From: Roseateles amylovorans | Lineage (GTDB): Bacteria > Pseudomonadota > Gammaproteobacteria > Burkholderiales > Burkholderiaceae_C | Direction of reading: 5' to 3' | Length of the DNA stretch: 64,000 nucleotides | Assembly (NCBI RefSeq): GCF_025398155.2 | Contig: NZ_CP104562.2 | Span: 1,488,001 to 1,552,000 of the forward strand | Shown: piece after piece, positions 8,360-18,092 of the stretch | Numbering within the stretch: position 1 is the stretch's first letter | How the letters are laid out: each line of letters begins with the position of its first letter | Made by a program: the position numbers and the translations under genes | The notes under the pieces: generated by a model | Databases searched by the model: none | The model's input: the letters and a program-made list of their open reading frames with translations, nothing else | Told to the model about the DNA's origin: nothing

Positions 8360-8462
8360 GGTCGGTGGCCCGGGAGCATACGGGCGTCTTCGCTTAATGT
8401 TTGTGCGTCCTCAGACGAGGGAATCGGTCGCCGCGGTGGTTTGTTGCGCGACGGACGCAGAC

Positions 8463-9251
8463 TCAGGGCGCGACCGCCGCTGAGTGCGATCCGCGCCAGG
8501 CCGCGTGGGGCCCGCAACAGGGGCAGGTGGGATCACGCTGGACCTGCAGGTCGGTCCACTCCATCCGGCGCGCATCCAGCATCAGCAATCGGCCCGGCAA
8601 CTGGCTGCCCATGCCGGACAGCAGCTTCAGGGCTTCGGCCGCCTGCATGCTGCCGATGATGCCGACCAGCGGCGCCAGCACGCCCATGGTGGCGCAGCGT
8701 TGCTCCTCCGGGGGCTGGTCGGCGGGGAAGAGGCAGGCATAGCAGGGCGTATCGATGCCCCGGCTGTCATAGACGCTCAGCTGCGCGTCGAAGCCCAGTG
8801 CCGCGCCGGACACCAGCGGCTTGCCGTGGCGCACGCAGGCGGCGTTGATCGCATGTCGGGTGGTGAAGTTGTCGGTGCAGTCCAGCACCAGGTCGGCCTG
8901 CGGCACCAGCTCGTCCAGCAGCGCGGCATCGGCGCGCGCGATCACGGGTCTCACCCGGGGTTCGGGGTTGATCGCCGCAATGCCGGCGGCCGCGGAGATC
9001 GCCTTGGGCTGCTCCAGCCGGTCCAGGCTGTGCGCGATCTGGCGCTGCAGGTTGGTCAGGTCCACCCGGTCATGATCGACCAGGGTGATGTGGCCCACGC
9101 CGGCCGTGCCCAGAAACAGCGCCACCGGCGATCCCAGCCCGCCGGCGCCGATCACCAGCGCATGGGCGTCCAGCAGCCGCTGCTGACCCTCCACGCCGAT
9201 GTCGTCCAGCAGGATGTGGCGCGAGTAGCGCAGCAATTGCTCGTCATCCAT
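8463..9251 (-). CDS. moeB: MoeB/ThiF/HesA-family adenylyltransferase
   Basis: 262 aa from the ATG at 9251 (MDDEQLLRYSRHILLDDIG); an in-frame TTG at 9260 would add three residues. The nucleotide-binding loop GAGGLGSPVALFLGTAG (about residues 35-51), the DCTDNFTTRHAIN segment, two zinc pairs (CYAC and CPCC) and the RCATMGVLAP segment with the candidate catalytic cysteine are intact. The E1-like enzyme adenylates the C-terminal Gly-Gly of a small sulfur carrier: MoaD for molybdopterin or ThiS for thiamine. No moaD, thiS or rhodanese domain is fused or adjacent, so the partner cannot be told. Confidence 0.85.
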   Translation of the reverse strand: MDDEQLLRYSRHILLDDIGVEGQQRLLDAHALVIGAGGLGSPVALFLGTAGVGHITLVDHDRVDLTNLQRQIAHSLDRLEQPKAISAAAGIAAINPEPRVRPVIARADAALLDELVPQADLVLDCTDNFTTRHAINAACVRHGKPLVSGAALGFDAQLSVYDSRGIDTPCYACLFPADQPPEEQRCATMGVLAPLVGIIGSMQAAEALKLLSGMGSQLPGRLLMLDARRMEWTDLQVQRDPTCPCCGPHAAWRGSHSAAVAP

Positions 9252-9305
9252 AGACGGCAAGCATAGCGGCGACGCCGACCGCCTGGGGCGAGCGGCGGAA
9301 AAGAG

Positions 9306-9327
9306 AAAGGCCCCTTGCGGGGCCTTT
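9306..9327 (-). terminator. Rho-independent terminator downstream of ctpA
   Basis: A nine-base-pair perfect stem (AAAGGCCCC at 9306-9314, GGGGCCTTT at 9319-9327) closes a TTGC tetraloop. On the minus strand it is followed by a T-rich run (revcomp of GGAAAAGAG), which fits termination of the ctpA transcript; it lies between ctpA and moeB, making moeB a separate transcript. Confidence 0.85.
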
Positions 9328-9394
9328 CGTGGGATGCATCAGGTGCGGCAGCGTGCGGCAACGTGTCCGGAGGTCCCGGCGCCGCCGTCACGCG

Positions 9395-10846
9395 TCACTC
9401 CTTGGTGGTCTTGGCCTCGGCCTTGCGCTCGACGGCGGTCTTGGAGATCGCCACCGGCTTGCCCTTGAGCTGATTCAGGGCCTGCTGCAGCGGGAAGTCC
9501 TCGGGGCTGCCGAACTCCGGCAGCGGCTTGAGCGGCTCGCCGCGCTTGGCGTACTCGGCCTCGAGCTTTTGGCGGCGCTCTTCGCGCAGCTTCTCGAGTG
9601 CCTTCGTGCGGGCGTCGTCGGCCTTTTCATCGGTGCCGGAGAGATGCTTCTCCAGGTCGGCCTCGCGCATGCGCAGTTCGGCGAAGACATTGCCTTCGGC
9701 GGTTTCGTCGATGGCCAGGTCGGGCACGATGCCCATGGCCTGGATCGAGCGCCCGCTGGGGGTGTAGTAGCGCGCGGTGGTCAGTTTCACGGCCGTGTCG
9801 GGACCGAGCTGACGGACCGTCTGCACCGATCCCTTGCCGAAGGTCTGGGCGCCCATCACGACGGCGCGCTTGTGGTCCTGCAGTGCCCCGGCCACGATCT
9901 CGCTGGCCGAGGCGGAGCCTTCGTTCACCAGCACGACCAGCGGCACGTTCTTCACCGAATCCGGCAGCTTGCGCAGCGGATCACTCGCACCGCGGCGCAC
10001 ATAGAAGTCGGGGCTGGCCTTGTAGCTGGCCTTGGACTCGGCCAGTTGGCCGTTGGTCGACACCACTTCCACATCCTTGGGCAGGAAGGCCGCGGAGATC
10101 GCCACCGCGCCCTCGAGCAGGCCGCCCGGGTCGTTGCGCAGGTCCAGCACCACGCCCTTGAGCTTGGGGTCCTGCTTGTAGAGGTCGGCCAGCTTCTGGG
10201 TGAAGTCCTCGACGGTACGGTCCTGGAACTGGCTCACCCGCACCCAGGCGAAGCCGGGTTCGACCATCTTGGCGCGCACGCTCTGGACCCGGATTTCTTC
10301 ACGGGCGATGGTGATCGGGAAGGTGCGGCTTTCCGTCTTGCGGTAGATGGACAGCGTCACCTTGGTGTTGGGCTCGCCGCGCATGCGCTTGACCGCCTGG
10401 TCCAGCGTCATGCCGCGCACCGCGGTGTCGTCGATCTTGCTGATCAGGTCGCCGCTCCTGAGGCCGGCGCGGAAGGCCGGGGAGCCTTCGATCGGGGAGA
10501 CGATCTTGACCAGGCCGTCTTCCATGCCGATCTCGATGCCCACGCCGACGAAGCGGCCGGAGGTGCTTTCGCGGAATTCCTTGAAGCTCTTCTTGTCGAA
10601 GAACTGCGAGTGCGGATCGAGGCCGGAGACCATGCCGGAGATGGCGTCGTTGATGAGTTTCTTCTCATCGACGTTCTCGACGTAGTCAGCCTTGACGATG
10701 CCAAACACCGCGGCCAGCTGCTGGAGTTCTTCCAGCGGCAGCGGCGCGGCCGTGCTGCGGGCATTCGCTTGCAGCTGCATCGTGGTCAACACGCCGGCCA
10801 TCGCTCCCAATGCGACCCAGCCCGCAACTTTCAGTTTGGCGCCCAT
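9395..10846 (-). CDS. ctpA: S41 carboxyl-terminal processing protease
   Basis: 483 aa. An N-terminal signal anchor (VAGWVALGAMAGVLTTMQL) directs it to the periplasmic side. A PDZ domain covers about residues 95-190 (GVGIEIGMEDGLVKIVSPIEGSPA and later GDLISKID), followed by the S41 peptidase domain with the catalytic serine in EGSASASEIVAG (about 309-320) and the lysine in FGKGSVQTV (about 336-344). The C-terminus is Lys/Glu-rich. The protease trims or degrades periplasmic proteins from the C-terminus and often depends on a TPR lipoprotein adaptor not seen here. In many Burkholderiales ctpA sits before moeB, as it does here in the same direction, but an intrinsic terminator separates the two. 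Confidence 0.92.
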   Translation of the reverse strand: MGAKLKVAGWVALGAMAGVLTTMQLQANARSTAAPLPLEELQQLAAVFGIVKADYVENVDEKKLINDAISGMVSGLDPHSQFFDKKSFKEFRESTSGRFVGVGIEIGMEDGLVKIVSPIEGSPAFRAGLRSGDLISKIDDTAVRGMTLDQAVKRMRGEPNTKVTLSIYRKTESRTFPITIAREEIRVQSVRAKMVEPGFAWVRVSQFQDRTVEDFTQKLADLYKQDPKLKGVVLDLRNDPGGLLEGAVAISAAFLPKDVEVVSTNGQLAESKASYKASPDFYVRRGASDPLRKLPDSVKNVPLVVLVNEGSASASEIVAGALQDHKRAVVMGAQTFGKGSVQTVRQLGPDTAVKLTTARYYTPSGRSIQAMGIVPDLAIDETAEGNVFAELRMREADLEKHLSGTDEKADDARTKALEKLREERRQKLEAEYAKRGEPLKPLPEFGSPEDFPLQQALNQLKGKPVAISKTAVERKAEAKTTKE

Positions 10847-11248
10847 GATGCGAAAAATCCTTCTGTGTACAGCTTGACTGCCAGCGCCCTTGTCGCCCGC
10901 CTGGCGGACGCAGCGAGGGCTTGCTCAGTATATGCCTCGGGGAAAAAACCATCCGGCATGGAGAAACCGGTTTACCCCTCATTTACCAGCATCTCGTGGA
11001 TTGATGGCGGATCGGGGCAGTGCGGCCTGTCGGGGCCGGTGGTTCGGTCGTGGCGCGCGGGAAAAGGGCGGCGGCGGCGCCATGACGTTCGGCATGGTGG
11101 CGATGCGGTCTACCGCATGGCCCTCTACCGCATGGGAGAGGGATCGCAAGGTGGCGTACGGGATCGCAAGGGAAGGCGCAGATTACGCACCGATTACGCA
11201 CTGATGGCGCTCTTGATCGCGCACGGCGGCGCGGATGACGCTTCACGC
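10847..11248. other. Intergenic region upstream of ctpA
   Basis: About 400 bp between the ctpA start and the tRNA. A TATACT hexamer on the minus strand (complement of 10927-10932) is a possible -10 element for ctpA but no good -35 is visible. Several short direct duplications of the text ACCGCATGGC and ACGCACCGATTACGCACTGAT occur around 11110-11210. No open frame with coding character was found. Confidence 0.4.
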
Positions 11249-11323
11249 TGGTCCCTCCGACAGGAATCGAACCTGTATTTGCCGCTTAGGAGGCGGCCGT
11301 TCTATCCATTGAACTACGGAGAG
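11249..11323 (-). tRNA. tRNA-Arg (anticodon CCT)
   Basis: Read on the minus strand: a seven-base-pair acceptor stem (CTCTCCG with CGGAGGG, one G-U pair), D arm GTTC/GAAC, anticodon stem GCCGC/GCGGC around loop CTCCTAA giving anticodon CCT, and T arm ACAGG/CCTGT with loop TTCGATT. The discriminator is A and the terminal CCA is encoded (complement of 11249-11251). It decodes AGG. It stands alone between ctpA and tamB with no integrase nearby. Confidence 0.93.
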
Positions 11324-11442
11324 CAGGCAGTGGATGCCCGGGACACTCGCGGCGCCGGGAGCCGGTCACCGCGAAGCGGCGGATTCTCGCATGGAAGCGC
11401 TGGCGCTTACACCGAACTCGTCACCGCCACGGCACTCCCGCC

Positions 11443-14400
11443 TCACTCCCACTTCCACTGCCAGATCACATCCAGCCCCTGCTGGTCCTCGCCGGCTTGG
11501 GCCCGCAGCGTGAAGCGCTGCGCCACCTTGTAGATGAGCTGCCAATTGCCGGTGGTGGCGTTCAGTCCGCGCTCATACGCCACGAACACATTGCGGCTGA
11601 GCTGCTTGCCCAACCGCACCACCGTGCCGCGCGCATCGTCGCCTTCACCGCTGAACGACAACTCATCCAGGCCGATGTTGTGGATGATCTTGTCGCTGGT
11701 GCTTTCACCGTCGCCGCTGATCAGCGCCATCGCCGCGCGTTGCATCAGCGCTGTGTCGCTGCGGCCCAGGTTGTCGGGTGAGCGGCCAAGCACCAGCCAG
11801 GAGAGCTTGTTGGTCTCGCTCATGTCCGGATCGGAATAAAGCTTGATGCGCGGGTTGGTGGCGGTGCCGGTGACCGACACGCCCACGCGCACATCGTCGT
11901 TCTCCAGCCCCGGGCGGATGGCCAGCACGTCCAGCCGCGGGTTGTCCAGCGGGCCGTTGAAGGTGAAGATGCCGCGCTCCACCACCAGCTTCTGGCCGTA
12001 GGCATTGAAGGTGCCGCCTTCGCTGGAGACTTCCCCCTCCATCGTCGGCTTGGCCTGGCCGTCCTGCGCCAGGTGCAGCACGCCGCGGATGCGGGTGTCG
12101 ATGCCATAGCCCTTGAGTTGCAGGCGCCGTCCCAGTTCCAGATCCAGGTCGAGCTTCACCCGCAGCGGCCGGCCGTTGATCTCCGCCGCCCTCGGAGGCG
12201 CACTCTGCCGGACCACCTGCACGTCGCTGTCGAGCTGCGGTGCGTCGCCGCGCGAGAAGTCGAACAAGCCCTCGTTGACAACGAAGCGGCCCTTCAGATC
12301 CAGCAACTCGGCGCTGGCCTTGATCTGTGCCGTGCCGCTGGCGACCACCCGGCGATCGACCCGTTGCAGCAGTGCGAAGGTGTCGGCCTTGAGGACAAGT
12401 TCGGCACGCGGATTGGCGCCGAAGTGCAGTTGCCCCTCGGCGCTGACCTGGCCGTTGCCGCCCTTGGCGACGAACTTCTCCAACTGAGCCTGGGTGCCGT
12501 TCATGGTGAGCGCCAGCTCGCCCTGGTTCATGTCCACGCCCATCAGCGCGTTGCGCAATGCCAGCTTCTGGCCGCCCGCCTGCCCGCGAACTTCGGGCGC
12601 ACCCAAGGTCCCGCCCAGGCTCAGGGTGGCATAGAGACTGCCGCCCAATCGCCAGCCGGCCGGCAGCCACGGCCCCCAGTTGCCGAGGTTGTCCACCTTG
12701 GCTTCCAGCGCGCCTTCCAGCTTGGATGACGAGGACGGCAAGGCGTGTGGATCGCTGGTGCGCGCGGTGATCGCGCCGCCGACCGCGCCCATGTTCTGAC
12801 CCGCGATGCCCTGCGTCAGGTGCCACACGCCGTTCTCCGCCAGCAGTCCCAGGCGCAGGTCGGTCAGGCCCAGTCGCTGGGTGCTGACTTCGTCGGTCAC
12901 CGTCAGGTCGCCGGCCGTGCGGGAGAGCGACAGATCGATGGTCAGTCCGCGAGGATCACGCCGGCTCTTCAAGTGGCCATCGATGCGCAGATCACCCCCC
13001 CAGCCGAAGTCCGGCTGCAGCTTGTTGAGCACCGGCGCTGCCGACAGCGGCTCCAGCTCCATCTGCACATCCCAGTCCTTCGGCGCCTGCCAGATCAGGC
13101 GATCCCAGCGCAGTCCGGCGCCCAGCACCTCCAGCCGGCCGGGCGCGACCTGCGCCTGACGCGGCGTGACGCCGGGCTCCAGCCTCAGGGCCAGGGTCAG
13201 CGGTCCCGCCTTGAACAGCGGCTCGGACTGCGGATTGGCCTGCAGCAGCAACTTGAGGTCGCGGGCCTGCCAGAGCGCGCCTTGGCGCCAGGCGACCAAG
13301 GGATCTGCGTCCAGCGCTCCCGCCAGCGAAACTTCCGCCCGAGCGCCCTGGGGATCGAGCTGCAACCGGCTGGCGACACTGCTGCTGGCCGCCTGGGCCC
13401 GCGCGACCACCTTGGTCTGCGTCGGCGCCGTCAGGACTGGCGGCAGCGGCACCTGGCCGTTGGATTCCAGCTTGAGCTGGTGCTGGGACCAACTGCCGTC
13501 GAGAGTCAGTGTGGTCTGTTCCAGCCGGATGTTCTGCGGCGCCGCCCGCAGCTGCTTGATCTGGGTGGTCCAGCTGAGCGCGGCCTCGCGCAGGCTGGAG
13601 ACCTTCCAGTCGCCCGAAGCGGTGTCGATCGACAGCGGCCAGCGGGCATTGGCCGCCGGGCTGGCGCCGGTGCGAACGGCGGCGGTCGAGCCGGTCAGCG
13701 CTGGCAGGCCCGGCACGCCGGCCAGGGCAAAGCCGCTCAACTGCCAACGGCCCTCGCTGCTGTAGCGGGCGCTGCGGGTGCCCGGCTGCACCAACTGGAC
13801 GGCGGCCTTGGCCTGCAGCGCGCCCTGGAGGGCGGCCGCGGGGAACTCCGCCCGCAGCAGCGGCTGCAGGCTGGCGAGCTTGGGCGCGTCCAGGTCGATG
13901 CTCAGGTCCACCTGCTCACCGCCGCGCTTGAGCGCCGGATCGATGCGGCTGCGCGCCTGCAGCGAGGCGTCAGCCAGGCGCAGATCGGCCTGCAGATCGG
14001 GCACCGCGTTGGCGGCCCGCGCATAGCGCACCTGGCCCTGCAGCGGCAGCCCGTGCCAGACGCTGGGCTGCAGATCGAGGTTGGCCCGACCCTGCGGCCA
14101 CAAGCTGCCGCGCACCGATTGCAGCTGTGCCTGCAGCTTGCCGTTCAACACCTGTGCGGTCGACGGCGGCAGCGACGAGGCGTCGGTCGAGGTCGTCGCA
14201 TTGGCAGTGCGTGGCGTCGTGGCCGTCGGCGGGGAAGACGCAGACGCCGACGCAGACGTCGGTGCAGAAGTCGATGCCGGTCGCGCTGCCGATGCCGATC
14301 CGGATCCGGATGCCGAAATCGGCGGCACGGCGGCCGCCTTGGCTGGCGCGGGGCGGCGGGGCAAGGCGACCTGCGGGGTTTGCGGCGTGCGCAGCGGGAA

Positions 14401-16200
14401 GGTCTGCGCGACCGACTCTTCCGGGGCGACCGCCGAGGCGCCCGCCACCGGCAGTACGGCGGAAGCGGCCGCCGACGCGGTCCCCCCCTTCGCCGCTGAG
14501 GGTGACACCCGCTTGGTCCCCACCCGCGCCTGCGCGCCGCGCGCGGTCGTGGCCGGCGCAGCCGCACGGGCGCTCGGCGCCGCACCGGTCAAGCGACGCG
14601 GGTCCAGGCCCTGGATCGAGGCATCCAGGTCGGCCTTCCAGCCCTCGGCCATGCTGAGCGCCTGGTTCAGCGTCAGCGAGCCGGTGGCCTGCAAGGTCGC
14701 CGGGCCGGAGCGGGCATGGAGCTTCTCCAGTTCAATGGCCTGGGGACGCAGCTCAGCCGCCAGTGCCACCTCCAGCGGTGCTTGCAAACGGCCTTGGCCC
14801 AGTTGCCCTGCCAGCTCGCCTTCCACGCGAAGGGCCTGGTCGGGGTCGGTCTGGGTCAGCGAGGCGGTGCTGCTCAGGCGCAGCTCGCCCCGGGCCTGGA
14901 CCACCGGCCAGCGCTGGTCGATCTGGCGGCTGTCCAAGCCGTCCAGTTTCAGCGTCAGCACCGTGCCGTCCTTGGCGCTGGTCTGTCCGACCGCGCGAAG
15001 TCGGCCACCGCCGGTCAACAGGGCGTCCAGACGCGGCAGCTTCAGGCGCGTCCAGTGGTTGGGATCGAGCAGCAGGTCCAGCTGCAACTCGCGCAGCGGC
15101 AGGCGATCCTGGTCGAGCCGGCCGGCGGCGGTGTTGTCCAGATCGGCCTTGACCGACAGCGCACCGTCCTTCGTCGGATCGACCAGGATCCGGCCCGTCA
15201 GTCCGGTGTGGGGCACGCCCGGTGTGCCGGGCAGCAGGGCGGCCAAGTCCAGCGCCTGGGCTTCGGCCTGCAACTGCGCCAGCGGGAAGGATGCAAACGG
15301 CAGCAGGCGCGCTTGCAGCAGCAACTTCTGGCGTGCCGCCTCTAATTGGCCCTTCAGGCTCAGGTCTTTCAGCGGACCGTCAAGCCGGAACGGTGCGGTC
15401 CACGGCAGCTCGCCTTGGGGTTGGCTCAGCCGCCACTGGCTGGACAGGGTGAGGTCTTCCCGTGCACTGATCTGCGCCTGTCCGGCGAGGGTCAGCTGTT
15501 GCCACTGCAGCGAACCGAGCGTGAGACGGTGGTGTTCGCCGCCATCAGCGCCCAGAGCCAGACTGCCCCGCAGCGCGCGCAAGGGCTGCGCCAGGCCGGG
15601 CGCATGCAGTTCACCAATCTCCAGATCCCGCACCGTCACGGCCACCGGCGTGAGCAGGCCGGCTGGCGGCTTGAGCGGCTCGGTGCTGTCCGATGACGCG
15701 ACTTGCACCCGCAGCCGGGCCACCGCCAGGCGATCCGCCTGCACCTCGCCCCAGAGCATCGGCGACCGGTTCCACACCAGGCGCACGCCGCGCCACTGCA
15801 ATTGCTCCAGCACCACGCGGTCGTCGCTGCCCGGCAGGATGAACTCGGCGCGCTCGACATCGAAATCACCCAGCAGACGGCCCTGGGCGTTTTGCAGCGT
15901 CAATCCCGGGACCTTGGACAGCACCCAGGCAGTGCCGCCTTCGGTCTTCAAAGCCCAGGTCAGCCCCAGCAGCAGCAGGCCGATGAGCACCGGCACAGCC
16001 AGCAATGCCCACAGCAGACCGCGTGCGCGACGGCGTCGCCGCGGCGGCGGCGCAGCGCCATCGTCGGTTCCCCCCGACGGGGGCGAGGGCGGAACGGACG
16101 GCGGCAGGGAAGGGCCGCCGGCGCCGTTCGCGGGCGCTGCGGTGTCAGAGGTCGGCGGCGGCGTCAGCGCCGGGCGCTCGTGGTCGGGCGTCTCGTTCAT
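11443..16200 (-). CDS. tamB: Translocation and assembly module inner-membrane protein TamB
   Basis: 1585 aa, at the long end for the family. A short cytoplasmic Pro/Asp-rich head is followed by one transmembrane segment (about residues 63-87, LLWALLAVPVLIGLLLLGL). The periplasmic part is a very long beta-rich AsmA/TamB-type chain, predicted to form a hydrophobic groove for lipids. The family hallmark C-terminal domain (formerly DUF490) ends with LIYKVAQRFTLRAQAGEDQQ and a final WKWE. An Ala/Ser/Thr/Pro-rich insert of about 150 residues lies near 540-700 and is not expected from the family. Together with TamA it bridges inner and outer membrane for protein assembly and phospholipid transport. 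Its ATG overlaps the tamA stop by four bases. Confidence 0.93.
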   Translation of the reverse strand: MNETPDHERPALTPPPTSDTAAPANGAGGPSLPPSVPPSPPSGGTDDGAAPPPRRRRRARGLLWALLAVPVLIGLLLLGLTWALKTEGGTAWVLSKVPGLTLQNAQGRLLGDFDVERAEFILPGSDDRVVLEQLQWRGVRLVWNRSPMLWGEVQADRLAVARLRVQVASSDSTEPLKPPAGLLTPVAVTVRDLEIGELHAPGLAQPLRALRGSLALGADGGEHHRLTLGSLQWQQLTLAGQAQISAREDLTLSSQWRLSQPQGELPWTAPFRLDGPLKDLSLKGQLEAARQKLLLQARLLPFASFPLAQLQAEAQALDLAALLPGTPGVPHTGLTGRILVDPTKDGALSVKADLDNTAAGRLDQDRLPLRELQLDLLLDPNHWTRLKLPRLDALLTGGGRLRAVGQTSAKDGTVLTLKLDGLDSRQIDQRWPVVQARGELRLSSTASLTQTDPDQALRVEGELAGQLGQGRLQAPLEVALAAELRPQAIELEKLHARSGPATLQATGSLTLNQALSMAEGWKADLDASIQGLDPRRLTGAAPSARAAAPATTARGAQARVGTKRVSPSAAKGGTASAAASAVLPVAGASAVAPEESVAQTFPLRTPQTPQVALPRRPAPAKAAAVPPISASGSGSASAARPASTSAPTSASASASSPPTATTPRTANATTSTDASSLPPSTAQVLNGKLQAQLQSVRGSLWPQGRANLDLQPSVWHGLPLQGQVRYARAANAVPDLQADLRLADASLQARSRIDPALKRGGEQVDLSIDLDAPKLASLQPLLRAEFPAAALQGALQAKAAVQLVQPGTRSARYSSEGRWQLSGFALAGVPGLPALTGSTAAVRTGASPAANARWPLSIDTASGDWKVSSLREAALSWTTQIKQLRAAPQNIRLEQTTLTLDGSWSQHQLKLESNGQVPLPPVLTAPTQTKVVARAQAASSSVASRLQLDPQGARAEVSLAGALDADPLVAWRQGALWQARDLKLLLQANPQSEPLFKAGPLTLALRLEPGVTPRQAQVAPGRLEVLGAGLRWDRLIWQAPKDWDVQMELEPLSAAPVLNKLQPDFGWGGDLRIDGHLKSRRDPRGLTIDLSLSRTAGDLTVTDEVSTQRLGLTDLRLGLLAENGVWHLTQGIAGQNMGAVGGAITARTSDPHALPSSSSKLEGALEAKVDNLGNWGPWLPAGWRLGGSLYATLSLGGTLGAPEVRGQAGGQKLALRNALMGVDMNQGELALTMNGTQAQLEKFVAKGGNGQVSAEGQLHFGANPRAELVLKADTFALLQRVDRRVVASGTAQIKASAELLDLKGRFVVNEGLFDFSRGDAPQLDSDVQVVRQSAPPRAAEINGRPLRVKLDLDLELGRRLQLKGYGIDTRIRGVLHLAQDGQAKPTMEGEVSSEGGTFNAYGQKLVVERGIFTFNGPLDNPRLDVLAIRPGLENDDVRVGVSVTGTATNPRIKLYSDPDMSETNKLSWLVLGRSPDNLGRSDTALMQRAAMALISGDGESTSDKIIHNIGLDELSFSGEGDDARGTVVRLGKQLSRNVFVAYERGLNATTGNWQLIYKVAQRFTLRAQAGEDQQGLDVIWQWKWE

Positions 16201-18092
16201 AGCGCGATGGCCACGCTGAAATGCAGACGGAACTTGTCCACCAGGTTGCCCTTGGCGAAGTCCATCCGCAGCACGCCCACCGGGCTGCGGTAGCGCAGTC
16301 CGGCGCCGTAGGCCCAGGCGGGGGTGTAGTCGCCCCAGTTGCGGGCGGCCTGGCCGGCGTCCAGGAAGACGGCGCCCATCAGTTGCGGCACGCGCGGCGT
16401 CAGCGGATGCGAGACTTCCACGCTGCCGTTGAGCAGCACCCGGCCGCCGGTCTGGTTGCCGGCGGAGTCCAGCGGACCGAGCTCGTTGTAGCCGTAGCCG
16501 CGCACGCTGTCGTCGCCGCCGGTGCGAAAGCGCAGGGCCTCGGGCAGGCCCAGCTTGCCCTTGGCGATGATCTGGCCCGCTTCCAGCCGCGTGGCCAGCA
16601 GCCAGCGCGAGGGCAGCGGCGAATACCAGAACACCTTGGCCTGGGCGCGGCCGAACGGGCCGTTCCGCTCGGTGGTGCTGTTGGCCCAGCCGCCGCCGAC
16701 CAGCAGGCTGGCACTCCAGCCCTTGGTGGGCAGCAGCTTGGAATCCAGGCGGCGCCAGATGCGCTGCTCATTCAGCGACACGGCGCCCGCCACGGTGGTC
16801 TCCACATTCGGCGCATGCTCCCAGGAGCGCAAGGTCTCGATGTAGTCCAGCCGGTCTTCCGGTTCCGTCTCCCGGGCGTAGCCGAGTCGGGCGCGCAGGT
16901 TGACGTTGACCTGGTCGTCGCTGCTCTTGAGCCGCTCCAGATAGAGCGCTGCCAGGCTGCGCTGCATGCCGGGTTGCGGATGGGAGCTGATTTCGGTGTC
17001 GATCGAACGCTTGTCGCGGCCGATGTTGAGCTTGGTGCGCTCGCGGATGTTCAGTCCGAACGGCTTGCGGTGCATGTGTTCGATACCGACGTTCGGTCCG
17101 TCCACGCTGTGATAGCCCAGGCTGGTGGTGATCTGCTGACGCGGTGCTTCACGCAGCTTGGCGGTGACGGGCACCTCCACCGTCTCCACGCCGGGCGCTG
17201 GGGTCACGGCCTCGGGCTGGATCTCGACGCTGGCGCTGTCGAACAGTTGGGTGCCGACCAGGCGCTCCTGGAAGTCCAGCAACAGGCGCTCGTTGTAGGG
17301 ATCGTGCTCCCGGTAGCCCGCCAGGCGCCGCACGGCGGCCTCCGGCTGATGCTTGAGTCCTTCGATCTGCAGCTCACCCAGGGTGAACAGCGGACCGCTT
17401 TCCAGCGTGACGGCCAGATCGACCTGGTTGTCGTCGGCCATGACCACCGCTTCGCTGTGGGTCATGCGGGCCAGTGGATAGCCCTGGGCCCGGGCCCGGG
17501 TCAGCAGCGCGTTCTTGGCGGCGGCCCAGTCGCCCTGGCTGAAACCGGTCTGCGGCGGCAGCAGCCAGCTTTGGTTGAGGGTGCGAGTCAGGGCGCCGGC
17601 CAGCTTGTCGCCACGATCGGCCATCGCCTTGAGCGGGCCTTCGATCTGCAGGTCCAGCGTGCCGATCATCGCGCGCGGGCCGGTGTCGACCACCAGCCGC
17701 AGGTTGCGCACGCCGTCGGACAGGTCGCCCACTTCCTCGGTGCGCACCTTGGCATTGAAGTAGCCGGCCGTCTCCAGCAGTTGACGGGCCTGCTCCGGCG
17801 CCACGGCAGCCAGTCGGCGCAGTTCCGCAGCGGTCAGCCGCATGTCTTCGGGTGTGTCCCGGAAACGGGCCAGGTCCAGATGCTGAAGCAGCAGCGCGCG
17901 CAGCTCGGGCGGCGCCTCCACCGTCAGCTCGTAGGACGCAATCCGGCGGCGCTCGCCCTCGGGGCGGCCATCGTCCGGTTCCTCGGCGGCGGCCACCTGG
18001 AGCTTGGCCTTTCGGTCGGAGGGCAGCAAGGCGCAGCCGCCCAGCAGGGTCGCCATCAGGGCGCCCAGCGTCAGGGTCAGCAGGGCCCTCAT
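16197..18092 (-). CDS. tamA: Outer-membrane protein TamA (Omp85 family)
   Basis: 631 aa. The N-terminus is a signal peptide ending LLGGCALLPS, which fits a lipobox with the invariant cysteine near residue 20, so the protein may be lipidated. POTRA domains span about residues 50-330. The C-terminal beta-barrel shows the Omp85 features: GGDDSVRGYGYNELGP (the conserved VRGY/F motif of loop 6, about 531-546), the final strands YGAGLRYRSPVGVLRMDFA and a C-terminus ending in alternating hydrophobics (FRLHFSVAIAL). It works with TamB, encoded immediately downstream, in outer-membrane protein assembly. It overlaps the upstream VWA gene stop by four bases. Confidence 0.92.
   Translation of the reverse strand: MRALLTLTLGALMATLLGGCALLPSDRKAKLQVAAAEEPDDGRPEGERRRIASYELTVEAPPELRALLLQHLDLARFRDTPEDMRLTAAELRRLAAVAPEQARQLLETAGYFNAKVRTEEVGDLSDGVRNLRLVVDTGPRAMIGTLDLQIEGPLKAMADRGDKLAGALTRTLNQSWLLPPQTGFSQGDWAAAKNALLTRARAQGYPLARMTHSEAVVMADDNQVDLAVTLESGPLFTLGELQIEGLKHQPEAAVRRLAGYREHDPYNERLLLDFQERLVGTQLFDSASVEIQPEAVTPAPGVETVEVPVTAKLREAPRQQITTSLGYHSVDGPNVGIEHMHRKPFGLNIRERTKLNIGRDKRSIDTEISSHPQPGMQRSLAALYLERLKSSDDQVNVNLRARLGYARETEPEDRLDYIETLRSWEHAPNVETTVAGAVSLNEQRIWRRLDSKLLPTKGWSASLLVGGGWANSTTERNGPFGRAQAKVFWYSPLPSRWLLATRLEAGQIIAKGKLGLPEALRFRTGGDDSVRGYGYNELGPLDSAGNQTGGRVLLNGSVEVSHPLTPRVPQLMGAVFLDAGQAARNWGDYTPAWAYGAGLRYRSPVGVLRMDFAKGNLVDKFRLHFSVAIAL

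Noticed and set aside
11249..11323. tRNA-Arg as an attachment site for an inserted element
   Set aside because: No direct repeat of the tRNA 3' end and no integrase were seen nearby.
9329..11533. A 734-residue plus-strand frame across ctpA and the tRNA
   Set aside because: It is a shadow of ctpA, runs through the tRNA gene and has no domain or ribosome site.
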